A stretch of 42,965 nt of DNA from an uncultured Lachnospiraceae bacterium (GCA_910584725.1 CAJUBE010000039.1:1-42965); one strand, 5' to 3'; shown: positions 16,342-25,344, counted from the stretch's first letter. Notes: generated by a model not told the origin, from the letters alone. Numbers and translations are program-made.

Positions 16342-18735
16342 TCACCCGCCTGTCTTTTGGGATATCAGCGCCCGATCCGCCACTTCTTCCATTGTCTCCA
16401 CAAAGAGGATCTCCAGACCTTCCTTGATCTCTTCCGTGATCTCCTCGATATCCTTCACGTTCTCCTTCGGCACAAGTACGGTCTTCACCTCCGCCATCTT
16501 CGCCGCCAGTATCTTTTCCTTCAATCCGCCGATGGGAAGCACCCTGCCCCGCAGAGTGACTTCTCCGGTCATTGCCAGATCCGCCCGCACAGGCGTATGT
16601 GTCACCGCCGACAGAAGCGCCGTCGCCATGGTAATTCCCGCAGAAGGTCCATCCTTCGGCACTGCTCCCTCCGGGATATGGATATGAAAATCCTTCTTTT
16701 TATAGAAATTCTCCGCAACCTTGTACTTCCCGCTGACGGAACGCACATAGCTTAACGCCGTCCGCGCGGATTCCTTCATCACATCCCCCATCTGACCAGT
16801 CAAGTCAATCTTCCCTTCGCCGGGCATCACGTTGACCTCAATCTGAAGCGTGTCCCCGCCCACGCTGGTCCATGCCAATCCTCTGACAATACCGACCTCC
16901 GGTTTTTCATTGACTTTATCCTGTCTGTACTTCGGCTTGCCCAGATAGTGTTCCAAACATTCAGACGTTACATTGACTTCTTTGGTCATTTTTTGTTTTC
17001 GCCGGTCAACAATGGCTCTCGCCTCCTTGCGGCAGACCGCGCCGATCTGACGCTCCAGCGCCCTGACGCCCGCTTCTCTCGTATAAAACCGCACGATGTC
17101 GCGGATCGCCTCATCGGAAAAGGCAATTTCACCCTCTCTGATTCCGTTCTTCTGAAACGCCTTCGCCACAAGATGCTCTCTGGCAATATGAAACTTTTCA
17201 TTGGCGGTATAGCTGTTCACCTCTATGATTTCCATGCGGTCAAGAAGCGGGCGCGGTATCCCGTCGCGGCTGTTAGCCGTGGCAATAAAAAATACCTCCG
17301 ACAAGTCGATAGGAATCTCCACATAATGATCCCGGAACGCATAATTCTGTTCCCCATCCAGCACTTCCAGGAGCGCGGAAGCCGGATCTCCCTTGTAATC
17401 GCTGCCCAGCTTGTCGATCTCGTCCAAAAGCATCAGCGGATTCTTGACGCCCGCCTGCTTAATTGCAGCCACCACACGTCCGGGCATAGCTCCCACATAA
17501 GTTTTGCGGTGCCCTCTGATCTCCGCCTCGTCGCGCACGCCCCCAAGGCATATCCGCACATATTTTTTCTTAAGCGCCTCCGCCACACTCTTCGCCACGG
17601 AGGTCTTGCCCGTGCCGGGAGGCCCCACCAGACAGATAATCTGGCTTCCCGCCTTCCCCGTCAGCATTCTGACGGCAAGAAATTCCAGCATCCGTTCCTT
17701 CACCTTTTCCAGCCCGTAATGCTGTTCGTTTAAAATCCGTTCCGCCCCTTCCAGATCTCTGCTGTCCTTGGATGCCTTATCCCAGGGAAGCTCCAGAAGC
17801 GTCTCGATATATGCGCGCTCTACCGCGCTCTCCGAACCGCTTCCCGCCACGTTTTTATAACGACTGATCTCTTTGCGTATCTTCTCCTTTACCTCCGGCT
17901 TCGCCTTCAGCCTCTCCGCCTCCGCAAGAAACTGTTCCACATCGGAGTCGGTATTGTTCTCCCCCAGCTCCTCCTTGATATATTGCAGCTGTTCCCGCAG
18001 AATATAGTCCCGCTGGTTCTTATCAATCCGCTGTCTGATATTCTTCGCCAGCTCATTTTTAATGCGGATCACCTCCACCTCGCGGGTGAGTATGCCCGTC
18101 AGATGCGCGAACCGCTCCCGCACCGATATGGCGCTCAGAATCTTTTGTTTATCGGCAACCGTCAGGGGCATATTGATGGTAATGCTGTCCAGGAGCTTTC
18201 CCAGCTCCATACCCTCATCAATCTGATCCTGCACTGCCTTCCCAACCTTCGGGAAACAGGCGCTGTAGGCCTCCAACGTTTCTTTGACCATTCTGGTCAT
18301 TGCCTCTGCAGATATCTCATCGATGTCCGCACTGTCATCCCGCTCATACGACACTTGTGTCATTATCGCACCGTTCAACTCGGAAAGACCATGAATGCGC
18401 GCTCTGGAAACGCCCTCCACCAATACGCGCAAAATATGTTCGGGAAGTTTGCTGACCTGCCTGATCAATGTAACAGTTCCCACATCATAGATATCTTCCA
18501 TGCCGGGATTCTCTTTCCCCGAATCCTTCTGGCTGACCACAAGCAGTCTCTGGTCTCCCAGCATCGCCTGCTCCACAGAGGCCATGGATGCCTCTCTGCT
18601 GAGATCAAAATGAATCACCATGCCCGGCAGAATCGTAAGCCCCCTGAGCGTCACCGCGGGAAGGATGTCCTCCCGCAAAATGGAAAGCGCATCCGAGTTT
18701 CCCTTTCCGCTCTCCAGTTGATTCCAGTTATCCAT
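16342..18735 (-). CDS. lon: ATP-dependent protease Lon (LonA)
   Basis: This 797-aa enzyme has the LonA plan: N-terminal substrate domain (about 25-215, opening LPAVTLRGLTILPGMVIHFDL), coiled linker, AAA+ domain with Walker A GPPGTGKT at 371-378 and LLDEIDKLGSDYKGDPASALLEVLD, and a C-terminal peptidase with catalytic Ser698 in KDGPSAGI and Lys741 in GGLKEKI. It degrades misfolded and regulatory proteins in the cytoplasm. The upstream spacer to clpX is 177 bp and full of hairpins, so lon may be partly uncoupled from clpX. It precedes engB by 87 bp. Length and all key residues are normal. Confidence 0.97.
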   Translation of the reverse strand: MDNWNQLESGKGNSDALSILREDILPAVTLRGLTILPGMVIHFDLSREASMASVEQAMLGDQRLLVVSQKDSGKENPGMEDIYDVGTVTLIRQVSKLPEHILRVLVEGVSRARIHGLSELNGAIMTQVSYERDDSADIDEISAEAMTRMVKETLEAYSACFPKVGKAVQDQIDEGMELGKLLDSITINMPLTVADKQKILSAISVRERFAHLTGILTREVEVIRIKNELAKNIRQRIDKNQRDYILREQLQYIKEELGENNTDSDVEQFLAEAERLKAKPEVKEKIRKEISRYKNVAGSGSESAVERAYIETLLELPWDKASKDSRDLEGAERILNEQHYGLEKVKERMLEFLAVRMLTGKAGSQIICLVGPPGTGKTSVAKSVAEALKKKYVRICLGGVRDEAEIRGHRKTYVGAMPGRVVAAIKQAGVKNPLMLLDEIDKLGSDYKGDPASALLEVLDGEQNYAFRDHYVEIPIDLSEVFFIATANSRDGIPRPLLDRMEIIEVNSYTANEKFHIAREHLVAKAFQKNGIREGEIAFSDEAIRDIVRFYTREAGVRALERQIGAVCRKEARAIVDRRKQKMTKEVNVTSECLEHYLGKPKYRQDKVNEKPEVGIVRGLAWTSVGGDTLQIEVNVMPGEGKIDLTGQMGDVMKESARTALSYVRSVSGKYKVAENFYKKKDFHIHIPEGAVPKDGPSAGITMATALLSAVTHTPVRADLAMTGEVTLRGRVLPIGGLKEKILAAKMAEVKTVLVPKENVKDIEEITEEIKEGLEILFVETMEEVADRALISQKTGG

Positions 18736-18912
18736 AAAATCATCCCTCTAAATTGTCAAAAATCGAGCGTCAGCGCGCTCGATTTTGGTTTCATACTGTC
18801 GCTTTTTTCTCTCGAGCCAGAAACGCCGCCAAAATTCTGGCGGCGCTTATCTGTTTCAACTCATCCGACCGAGGCTGCAAAACAGTCCTCGCAATCGAAC
18901 TTGTTCGATTTG
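18736..18912 (-). other. highly structured clpX-lon spacer ending in a terminator-like stem
   Basis: Read on the minus strand from the clpX stop, the spacer contains AATCGAAC-tt-GTTCGATT (18893-18910), a CGAGG/CCTCG stem (about 18871-18893), CGCCGCCA/TGGCGGCG (18824-18845) and AAAATCGAGCG/CGCTCGATTTT (18759-18786). The last is followed by T and lies 23 bp before the lon start. Three of the stems are perfect. No open reading frame or known RNA family is recognised. Confidence 0.6.
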
Positions 18913-20172
18913 TTATTTTGCCTGCAATAATCTGTCGCGGTATTTGACAAGCGGCTTCTCCTCACCATCCACCGCCTTTTTCGTCAGGATGCACTCTGCG
19001 ATGCTGTCATCCGAAGGAATCTCATACATCACATCCATCATCACTTTCTCCACGATAGACCGCAGCCCTCTCGCCCCGGTCTTCCTGTCATGGGCAAGCT
19101 TCGCGATTTCCACCACCGCGTCATCTTCCACGGAAAGCTTCACCTCGTCAAAGGCAAAGAGCTTCTTATACTGCTTGATCAATGCGTTCTTCGGCTCTTT
19201 CAGTATGCGGATCAGCGCCTCCTCGTCCAGTCCGTCCAGCGCCACCGTCACCGGCACACGGCCGATAAACTCCGGAATCAGCCCGAACTTCATCAGATCC
19301 TGCGGCGTTACTTCCTTTAAAATCGCGCCGATCTCCTTGCCGCTTTTCTCCGCCACCTGCGCGTTAAAGCCGATAGAGTGACGATCCAGACGCTCCTCGA
19401 CAATCTTATCCAGCCCGTCAAATGCACCTCCGCAGATAAAGAGAATATTTGTCGTGTCGATCTGCAGAAGCTCCTGATGCGGATGCTTTCTGCCTCCCTG
19501 CGGCGGCACGCTTGCCACCGTTCCCTCGACGATCTTTAAGAGCGCCTGCTGGACACCCTCGCCCGATACATCTCTGGTAATGGACACATTTTCTCCCTTT
19601 TTTGTAATCTTGTCAATCTCGTCAATATAGATGATGCCGTACTGCGCCCGGTCGATATCGTAATCCGCCGCCTGAATCAGCTTGAGCAGAATATTCTCCA
19701 CATCCTCGCCCACATAACCTGCTTCCGTCAGCGTAGTGGCGTCCGCAATCGCAAAGGGCACATTGATGATTTTCGCCAGCGTTTGCGCCAGATAAGTCTT
19801 TCCGGAGCCGGTAGGACCAATCATAATGATATTGCTCTTCTGCAGCTCCACCTCGTCGTCATCGTCCTTGGGAGCCATCACTCTTTTATAGTGGTTATAG
19901 ACGGAAACCGCCATCACCTTCTTGGCTTCCTCCTGACCGATCACATACTCGTCAAGAAAATTTTTGATCTCCACCGGTTTTAAGAGATTGATCTCCATCT
20001 CCTCCACTTCCGGCTCGTCTTCATACTCCTCCTCTATGATGTCCGCGCAGATATCCACGCACTCATCACAGATATAGACGCCGCCGGGACCGGCAATCAT
20101 TTTCTTAACCTGGTCCTGCGTCTTATTACAAAAAGAACACCTTACTTTTTCCTCAGAAATCTTCCCTGCCAT
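18913..20172 (-). CDS. clpX: ATP-dependent Clp protease ATP-binding subunit ClpX
   Basis: This 419-aa AAA+ unfoldase has the ClpX zinc-binding domain (Cys12, Cys15, Cys35, Cys38), Walker A GPTGSGKTYLAQ, Walker B IIYIDEIDKI, the pore loop AGYVGEDVENIL, and the IGF loop seen as HSIGFNAQ, which docks on ClpP. It recognises substrates and feeds them into ClpP. Of several in-frame starts I choose the ATG at 20172, since GAGG lies six bases before it and the product begins MAGKISEEKVRCSFC. The clpP gene lies 109 bp upstream, separated by a dispersed hairpin element, and lon follows. Confidence 0.97.
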   Translation of the reverse strand: MAGKISEEKVRCSFCNKTQDQVKKMIAGPGGVYICDECVDICADIIEEEYEDEPEVEEMEINLLKPVEIKNFLDEYVIGQEEAKKVMAVSVYNHYKRVMAPKDDDDEVELQKSNIIMIGPTGSGKTYLAQTLAKIINVPFAIADATTLTEAGYVGEDVENILLKLIQAADYDIDRAQYGIIYIDEIDKITKKGENVSITRDVSGEGVQQALLKIVEGTVASVPPQGGRKHPHQELLQIDTTNILFICGGAFDGLDKIVEERLDRHSIGFNAQVAEKSGKEIGAILKEVTPQDLMKFGLIPEFIGRVPVTVALDGLDEEALIRILKEPKNALIKQYKKLFAFDEVKLSVEDDAVVEIAKLAHDRKTGARGLRSIVEKVMMDVMYEIPSDDSIAECILTKKAVDGEEKPLVKYRDRLLQAK

Positions 20173-20204
20173 TTTCATCCTCATTTCCAAGCATTTAAAC
20201 TCTC

Positions 20205-20300
20205 GGAGAATGCCTCTTCTCAGGCATTCTCCTACGCGAGATATAGAACTTCTTGGTGTCTCGTCCTATGGCGAGACGTCTTTAGAAGCTCTTCTCGCGT
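20205..20300 (-). repeat. two-hairpin dispersed element, copy 1 (after clpP)
   Basis: Arms GGAGAATGCCT (20205-20215) and AGGCATTCTCC (20222-20232) form a perfect 11-bp stem. A second, composite stem pairs ACGCGAG (20234-20240) with CTCGCGT (20294-20300), and AGAACTTCT (20245-20253) with AGAAGCTCT (20284-20292), around an inner GTCTCG/CGAGAC. The clpP stop codon and last codons lie inside the arm. A second copy follows malQ. Confidence 0.85.
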
Positions 20301-20905
20301 TTTTCACCCTGGCCTTCGGTGCTGGCATGACTGGTGATAATGCGGTCAATCAGACCGTAGGCAAGCGCTTCCTCCGCACTCTTCCAGTTATCTCTCTCCG
20401 TGTCCGCCATAATCACTTCAAAATCCTGCCCCGTGTTCTCTGCCATGATTCTTGCCATCTTTTCCTTTGTCGCAAGAATGTGCTTCGCCGTGATCTCGAT
20501 CTCGGTGGCCTGTCCCTGTGCGCCGCCCGCCGGCTGATGAATCATAATCTCCGCATTCGGCAGAGCCATTCTCTTGCCCTTCGCGCCGCCCGCTAAGAGA
20601 AACGCGCCCATGCTGGCCGCCATACCGATACAGACGGTGGACACATCGCATTTGATAAACTGCATGGTGTCATAAATCGCCATACCCGCAGTAATCACGC
20701 CGCCGGGGCTGTTAATGTAAAGGTTGATATCCTTCTCCGGATCCTCGGACTCCAGAAAAAGGAGCTGTGCCACGATCACGCTGGCGCTCGCGTCGTTTAC
20801 TTCCTCGCCCAGAAAGATGATTCTCTCCTTCAACAGTCTGGAATAAATATCATAGGAACGTTCACCTTTAGACGTCTGTTCAATGACATAAGGTATCAAA
20901 GCCAT
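20282..20905 (-). CDS. clpP: ATP-dependent Clp protease proteolytic subunit ClpP
   Basis: This 207-aa serine peptidase has the ClpP triad at standard positions: Ser98 in GMAASMGAF, His123 in MIHQPAGG and Asp172 in TERDN. NSPGGVITAGMAIYDTM is the oxyanion region. It forms the tetradecameric chamber fed by ClpX. The start MALIPYVIEQTSKGERSYDIY has GGAGG before it. The C-terminus runs about 13 residues past the normal end (after GLIDRII) and finishes EKREKSF; the last residues are encoded by the arm of a dispersed hairpin element shared with malQ. It lies 69 bp after tig, in the usual tig-clpP-clpX-lon order. Confidence 0.97.
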   Translation of the reverse strand: MALIPYVIEQTSKGERSYDIYSRLLKERIIFLGEEVNDASASVIVAQLLFLESEDPEKDINLYINSPGGVITAGMAIYDTMQFIKCDVSTVCIGMAASMGAFLLAGGAKGKRMALPNAEIMIHQPAGGAQGQATEIEITAKHILATKEKMARIMAENTGQDFEVIMADTERDNWKSAEEALAYGLIDRIITSHASTEGQGEKREKSF

Positions 20906-20974
20906 GTATTACACCTCCATTAAATAAAACAATCCAATTATCCCGCAGATCAGCATAAGGCTAAACCGCTACAT

Positions 20975-22270
20975 TTATTTTGCTTTGCTCTCCTTGGCAT
21001 TTTCCGCGATAAATTCAGCCGCCTTTCTGACCGCCAGATCCTGTAAAATGCCCTTCTTCTCACGCTCGCCCATAAGGTCTCTGACCTTATCCACCTCCAT
21101 CTGGTAAACGTCAGCCATGACCTTTAATTCCTCTTCATACTCCTCGTCAGTCGCATCCAGCTTCTCCGCCTTCGCCACCGCCTCAAGCACAAGCCTGGAA
21201 CGGATTCTTTCCTCCGCCTGCGGTTTCACGCGATCCACCATCTGCTGGTAGCTTGTGTTGGTCATCTGTAAATACTGCTCCATGGAAATGCCCTGCATGG
21301 TGATACGCTGCGCAAATTCATCCACCAGCTGCCTCTGCTGGGTCTCTATCATCGCCTCCGGAATCTCCATCTCGGAAGCTTCCACCACAGCCTTCACAGC
21401 CGCTTCCTGTTTTGCTTCCTTCGCTTCCTTTATCTTCTGTTCTTCCAAATTCTTCTTCACGTCTTCGCGGTACTCGGAAAGCGTCTCAAACTCGGAAACA
21501 TCACTTGCAAATTCGTCGTTTAATTCGGGGAGCTCTCTCTCCTTAATCTCCTTCACGGTACACTTAAAGACCGCTTCCTTGCCCTGCAGATGCTCCGCCT
21601 GATAATTCTCGGGGAAAGTGACCTTTACTTCCGTCTCCTCTCCGATCTTCGCGCCCACAAGCTGCTCTTCAAATCCCGGGATAAAAGCGCCGGAGCCGAT
21701 GGTCAGAGGATAGTTTTCTCCCTTGCCGCCCTCGAAAGCCACGCCATCTACAAATCCCTCAAAATCCAGCGTAGTCATATCGCCGTCCTGCACGGGACGG
21801 TCGTCCACCGCGATATTCCTAGCGTTGTTCTGTCTCTCTCTTTCAATCGCCGCGTCAACCTCTTCGTCAGCCACCGCCGTATCTATTTTATCCACTTTTA
21901 CGCCCTTGTATTTGCCCAGCTTTACCTCCGGCTTGAGCGCAACCGTAGCCGTGAAGACAAAGGGTTTGCCCGCCTCAATCTGGGTCACCTCAATCTGGGG
22001 AGAGGAAACGATATCTTCCTCGCACTCGTCAAGAGCCTTATCGTACGCGTCGGGAATCAGAATATTCGCCGCCTCCTCGAAAAAGACTTCTTTGCCGTAC
22101 ATTCTCTCTACCATCTGGCGGGGCACCTTGCCCTTGCGGAAACCGGGTATGCTGATTCTGCTCTTCTGCTTCTGATAAGCTTTCTCGATGGCCTTCTCAA
22201 ACTCCTCCACGCCAGTCTCGATCGTCAGCTTCGCCATGTTCTTCTCTAATTTTTCCACCTGTAAACTCAT
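20975..22270 (-). CDS. tig: trigger factor, ribosome-associated chaperone and prolyl isomerase
   Basis: This 431-aa protein has the N-terminal ribosome-binding domain (signature GFRKGKVPRQMVERMYG around 45-62), a central FKBP-type isomerase domain with the expected VDDRPVQDGDMTTLDFEGFVDGVAFEGG stretch, and a helical C-terminal chaperone domain rich in Glu/Lys/Gln. It folds nascent chains at the ribosome exit. The ATG at 22270 follows AAGGAGG; the longer open frame upstream is leader. The leader is about 210 bases from the extended -10 promoter at 22486. The tig-clpP-clpX-lon-engB order is conserved in Clostridia. Confidence 0.96.
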   Translation of the reverse strand: MSLQVEKLEKNMAKLTIETGVEEFEKAIEKAYQKQKSRISIPGFRKGKVPRQMVERMYGKEVFFEEAANILIPDAYDKALDECEEDIVSSPQIEVTQIEAGKPFVFTATVALKPEVKLGKYKGVKVDKIDTAVADEEVDAAIERERQNNARNIAVDDRPVQDGDMTTLDFEGFVDGVAFEGGKGENYPLTIGSGAFIPGFEEQLVGAKIGEETEVKVTFPENYQAEHLQGKEAVFKCTVKEIKERELPELNDEFASDVSEFETLSEYREDVKKNLEEQKIKEAKEAKQEAAVKAVVEASEMEIPEAMIETQQRQLVDEFAQRITMQGISMEQYLQMTNTSYQQMVDRVKPQAEERIRSRLVLEAVAKAEKLDATDEEYEEELKVMADVYQMEVDKVRDLMGEREKKGILQDLAVRKAAEFIAENAKESKAK

Positions 22271-22485
22271 GTTATGGGTTCCTCCTTCAATTCCTGTATC
22301 GTAACTGTTCAGTTCCTTCACAGTTTCCGTGCAAAATCCATTCCAAATCTTCCTCGATGATGGGACTATGCACTTTCGAATCATTTTCTTACGGTCTCAG
22401 CAGTAAATGCTTCAACCTGTCCTGCATCGATACTTTCATAAATAATATAATGCCCCTGCGGGCTTTCAGCTACAGTCACCCAAAC
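22271..22485 (-). other. long untranslated leader of tig
   Basis: Between the extended -10 box and the tig ATG lie about 210 bases with no convincing open reading frame. AACTGT/ACAGTT and GCCC/GGGC stems are present, but no recognised RNA family. Confidence 0.4.
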
Positions 22486-22494
22486 ATTATAGCA
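22486..22494 (-). promoter_or_regulatory. extended -10 promoter of the tig-clp operon
   Basis: The minus strand reads TGCTATAAT, a TGn-extended perfect -10 box, between the spore-protein terminator and tig. The -35 position is poor, which fits an extended -10 promoter. Confidence 0.6.
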
Positions 22495-22526
22495 CAGGGC
22501 TTTTGAAAATGCTAGATAAAAATATG

Positions 22527-22560
22527 AAAACGCCCCGTCTGTGTCTTCACAAACGGGGCG
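22527..22560 (-). terminator. intrinsic terminator of the spore protein gene
   Basis: On the minus strand CGCCCCGTtTGTG and CACAgACGGGGCG form a long stem with a 4-nt loop, followed by TTTTCATATTTTT. It lies 18 bp past the stop of the small acid-soluble spore protein gene. Confidence 0.9.
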
Positions 22561-22578
22561 CCTTCGTTTTCGCTTCTG

Positions 22579-22779
22579 TTACTTCATCTGCTCTTCCTGC
22601 TTCTTGATCATTCTACGAACCATCTCACCGCCGATAGAACCGGCCTCCTTGGATGTCAGATCGCCGTTGTAACCTTCTTTCAGGTTTACACCGAGCTCAG
22701 ACGCAACCTCAGTTTTGAAACGATCCATAGCTGCCTTTGCCTCAGGAACTTCTACTCTATTGGTCTTGTTGCTTGCCAT
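22579..22779 (-). CDS. alpha/beta-type small acid-soluble spore protein
   Basis: The 66-aa product contains both SASP signatures: the KTEVASELGVN block with the Glu-Val/Ala GPR protease cleavage region in the middle, and LTSKEAGSIGGEMVRRMIKK near the C-terminus. These proteins coat spore DNA in an A-like form and protect it from UV, and they are degraded at germination. The gene has its own ribosome binding site (GGAGG), its own terminator and a possible sigma-G promoter, as expected for forespore expression. It shows that the organism belongs to a spore-forming lineage. Confidence 0.95.
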   Translation of the reverse strand: MASNKTNRVEVPEAKAAMDRFKTEVASELGVNLKEGYNGDLTSKEAGSIGGEMVRRMIKKQEEQMK

Positions 22780-22909
22780 TTCTTTTCACCTCCGAAATAC
22801 TTTGAATCTTTTGATTCTTTATCTATATTTGAGACAAGCGCATTCTCCGTGCGCCTGTCTACGGTATTGTCCGCTTAAAGCACACTTTGTTTGCCGCTTA
22901 TCTTGATGT

Positions 22910-22938
22910 TAGTATGTTCGGATGAAAAGAAAATATAA
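22910..22938 (-). promoter_or_regulatory. possible sigma-G promoter of the spore protein gene
   Basis: The minus strand has TTATA, 17 bases, then CATACTA, a good match to the -10 consensus CATWMTA and a partial match to the -35 of forespore sigma-G promoters. The resulting leader of about 130 bases is longer than usual. Confidence 0.4.
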
Positions 22939-22948
22939 TGGAAACTTT

Positions 22949-23497
22949 TTACATATAAACTATGCTTTTGCCCATCGCTTCAGCCGCCTCTTTCCCCTGC
23001 AGCTTTTCCAGAATGGCAAGCCCGAAGGGAATCGCCGCGCCCATGCCGCGCCCCGTGATGATATTGCCGTCGATTACAGCCGGCTCCTGCTTCACGTCCG
23101 CACCTTCTAACTGGCTTTCCATAGAGGGGAAGGAGCACGCCTTCTTTCCTTTTAAATGTCCGCGGTGTCCCAGAATCGAAGGCGCCGCGCAGACAGCCGC
23201 CACAGTCTTGCCCGCCTTCACAAAAGCGTCCACCTGCTCCATCAACGCCTCACACGCCTCCAGATTTTTCGTGCCCGGCATCCCGCCCGGCAGGACGATC
23301 ACATCCGTCTCGTCAAAATTGACTTCCGAAAGGACTTTGTCCATCGTCACCTCCACGCCGTGGGAGCTTGCGACACGCCGCTCGTCCGTGATGGACACCA
23401 TGGTGATCTCCTCGCCCGCGCGCCGCAGGATGTCCACTACCGTCAGCGCCTCGATTTCCTCATAACCTGTTGCGAAAAAAATTGCTGTTTTGCTCAT
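22949..23497 (-). CDS. DJ-1/PfpI (ThiJ)-family protein
   Basis: This 182-aa protein has the DJ-1 superfamily layout: FFATGYEEIEALTVVDILRRAG at the start with Glu16, which pairs with the reactive cysteine, VIVLPGGMPGTKNL, and the nucleophile elbow VAAVCAAPSILG with Cys103. Members act as deglycases, chaperones or redox sensors. The length fits the DJ-1/YajL branch more than the longer protease-like branch. It is convergent with nothing and has its own ribosome binding site; the 75-bp gap to the cupin gene upstream makes a shared transcript possible. Confidence 0.93.
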   Translation of the reverse strand: MSKTAIFFATGYEEIEALTVVDILRRAGEEITMVSITDERRVASSHGVEVTMDKVLSEVNFDETDVIVLPGGMPGTKNLEACEALMEQVDAFVKAGKTVAAVCAAPSILGHRGHLKGKKACSFPSMESQLEGADVKQEPAVIDGNIITGRGMGAAIPFGLAILEKLQGKEAAEAMGKSIVYM

Positions 23498-23573
23498 GTG
23501 TTCCTCCGTTCCGGGGTTTTTGTCCCCCTGCTTTCTATAATATTTGTGTTACCAACATATCAAAGCTTCTTTC

Positions 23574-24002
23574 TCACTCAGACCCCTTTTCACGCCGGAC
23601 ACTTACTTTATCCCCTTTTATTAGTTCCCTTTTATCCGTTCCATCCGGCACATACCTAAATACTACAAATTCCGTTATTTCATCCGTATCATTTTCAAAG
23701 GTATGCACACTGTCAAAAACTCTTACCACATCATTTTCTATGGCATAACAGGATTTTTCGACTCCACTGTCATCTATATATCTGCACAATAGTTTTCCCT
23801 TTGTAATCAAAATATTTTCGCCTATCTTCTGATGGAAATGCCATTCCTGAACCGTGTGCGGCATAATCCTGTTCAAATGAATTTCCGCCTCTTCAAAAAT
23901 ATAATAATTTACCTCCGTCCCCGTCTCCTTTATGACATGAACAGAATCTTCCTTGTGAATCACTTTAAAGTCAGCGTCAACCAATGCCGTAAACCCTCCC
24001 AT
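23574..24002 (-). CDS. small cupin-domain protein
   Basis: This 142-aa protein has a cupin barrel: HTVQEWHFHQKIGENILITKGKLLCRYID holds the H-x-H and the glycine of motif 1, and VVRVFDSVHTFEN gives the histidine of motif 2. It starts directly after the TAA of the MATE gene (TAAATG), so it is translationally coupled to it. Cupins of this kind bind a metal and often a sugar or small ligand. No enzyme activity can be assigned. Confidence 0.8.
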   Translation of the reverse strand: MGGFTALVDADFKVIHKEDSVHVIKETGTEVNYYIFEEAEIHLNRIMPHTVQEWHFHQKIGENILITKGKLLCRYIDDSGVEKSCYAIENDVVRVFDSVHTFENDTDEITEFVVFRYVPDGTDKRELIKGDKVSVRREKGSE

Positions 24003-25340
24003 TTATTTTTCACCGTATGTACCGCCCCGCCGCATCAACACAATTCCCGTCACATCCGCAAGCGCCCAGCCGATGGGAATCGCCCACCAGATACCGAGCA
24101 CACCGATCGCCGGAACCGCCGCCAGAATATATGCCAGCACAACCCGCGTTCCAAGAGAAATCACCGTCAGCACAAGGGACACGCCCGGTCTGTTAACACC
24201 CCGGAAATACCCGTACAGCAGGAACAGGATACCGATGCCGATATAGAAAGCGCCCTCGATGCGCAGATACTGCATACCGATTTCTATGATCCTAGTTTCC
24301 CCGGCATCCACAAAAATCAGCATGAGAAACCTTGCAAACGCAAATACCAGAACCGAAATCACCCCGCAGAAAACGGCGGAAACCGTCATCGCTTTCCTCG
24401 TCCCCTGCTTTACCCGCTCCCGCTGTCCCGCGCCGAAATTCTGCGAAATGAAAATGGAATAGGCATTGCCGAACTCCTGCGCCGGCATGTAAGCGAACGT
24501 GTCAATCTTTACCGTAGCCGCAAAAGCTGCCATCACCGCGGGACCGAAGCTGTTAACAAGGCTCTGCACCATCAGAATGCCGAAATTCATCACCGACTGC
24601 TGCACCCCGGTCATCAGGGAATAGCCACAGATTTCCCCAACCGGCTTCTCCTCCCGCAAAAAATGTTTCAAAGAAAACCGATAATACGGCTCCTTCTTCC
24701 ACAGATAAACGCCGAGTCCCAGCCCGGAAACCGCCTGCGCGATCACCGTCGCCTCCGCCGCCCCGGAAAGTCCCCGTTTCAAACTGCACACAAAAAATAA
24801 ATCAAGCCCAATATTCAGCGCCGAAGCCGCCCCCAGAAAGTACAGCGGCGCGACGGAATTTCCAAGCGCACGCAGCAGGAAAGCAAAATAATTATATAGG
24901 AAGATAAAGAAAATCCCCCAAAAGACAACCGCCAGATATTCCCTCGTCATTTCATAAAGTTCCGCCGGCGTGCGAAGCAGCGTAAGAATCGGGTGCATCA
25001 GCGCCTGCGAAGCCAGAGTGAGCACCACCGCCAACACACCGATCAGCACAAAAGCCGTCTGCGCGCAGATGCGCACCCTCTCTTTGTCTCCCTTCCCTAT
25101 ATAATAGGAAAAGACAGCGCCGCCGCCCATACTAAGACCGATCAGCAGAGAGTTTAAAAACGTCATCAGCGCGTAGGAGGAACCCACCGCCGCCAGCGCA
25201 TCCGCGCCCACAAATTTTCCCACCACCCACGTGTCCGCTATATTGTAGCACTGTTGCAGCAGATTTCCTAAAATCATCGGCGCCGCGAACACAAGCAGCG
25301 ATTTTGTCACATTACCTTTTGTCAAATCTTGATTTATCAT
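24003..25340 (-). CDS. MATE-family efflux transporter (second copy type)
   Basis: The 445-aa protein starts DLTKGNVTKSLLVFAAPMIL followed by GNLLQQCYNIADTWVVGKFVGADALAAVG, the textbook N-terminus of the DinF/NorM-like MATE branch of Clostridia. Twelve membrane helices are predicted. It is distinct from the other MATE protein at 523-1854, so this is not a recent duplication. The ribosome binding site is weak (tagagat), and translation may depend on the short frame just upstream or on a later start. The coupled cupin gene follows. Confidence 0.93.
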   Translation of the reverse strand: MINQDLTKGNVTKSLLVFAAPMILGNLLQQCYNIADTWVVGKFVGADALAAVGSSYALMTFLNSLLIGLSMGGGAVFSYYIGKGDKERVRICAQTAFVLIGVLAVVLTLASQALMHPILTLLRTPAELYEMTREYLAVVFWGIFFIFLYNYFAFLLRALGNSVAPLYFLGAASALNIGLDLFFVCSLKRGLSGAAEATVIAQAVSGLGLGVYLWKKEPYYRFSLKHFLREEKPVGEICGYSLMTGVQQSVMNFGILMVQSLVNSFGPAVMAAFAATVKIDTFAYMPAQEFGNAYSIFISQNFGAGQRERVKQGTRKAMTVSAVFCGVISVLVFAFARFLMLIFVDAGETRIIEIGMQYLRIEGAFYIGIGILFLLYGYFRGVNRPGVSLVLTVISLGTRVVLAYILAAVPAIGVLGIWWAIPIGWALADVTGIVLMRRGGTYGEK

Positions 25341-25344
25341 ATCT

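Noticed and set aside
22840..22862. Third copy of the GGAGAATGCCT element
   Set aside because: Only GGAGAATGC matches, and it is part of a different short GCGCA/TGCGC stem in the spore-protein leader, without the second arm.
23832..24800. 322-aa open frame on the plus strand
   Set aside because: It is antisense to the cupin and MATE genes, with a Arg/His-rich low-quality translation and no family match.
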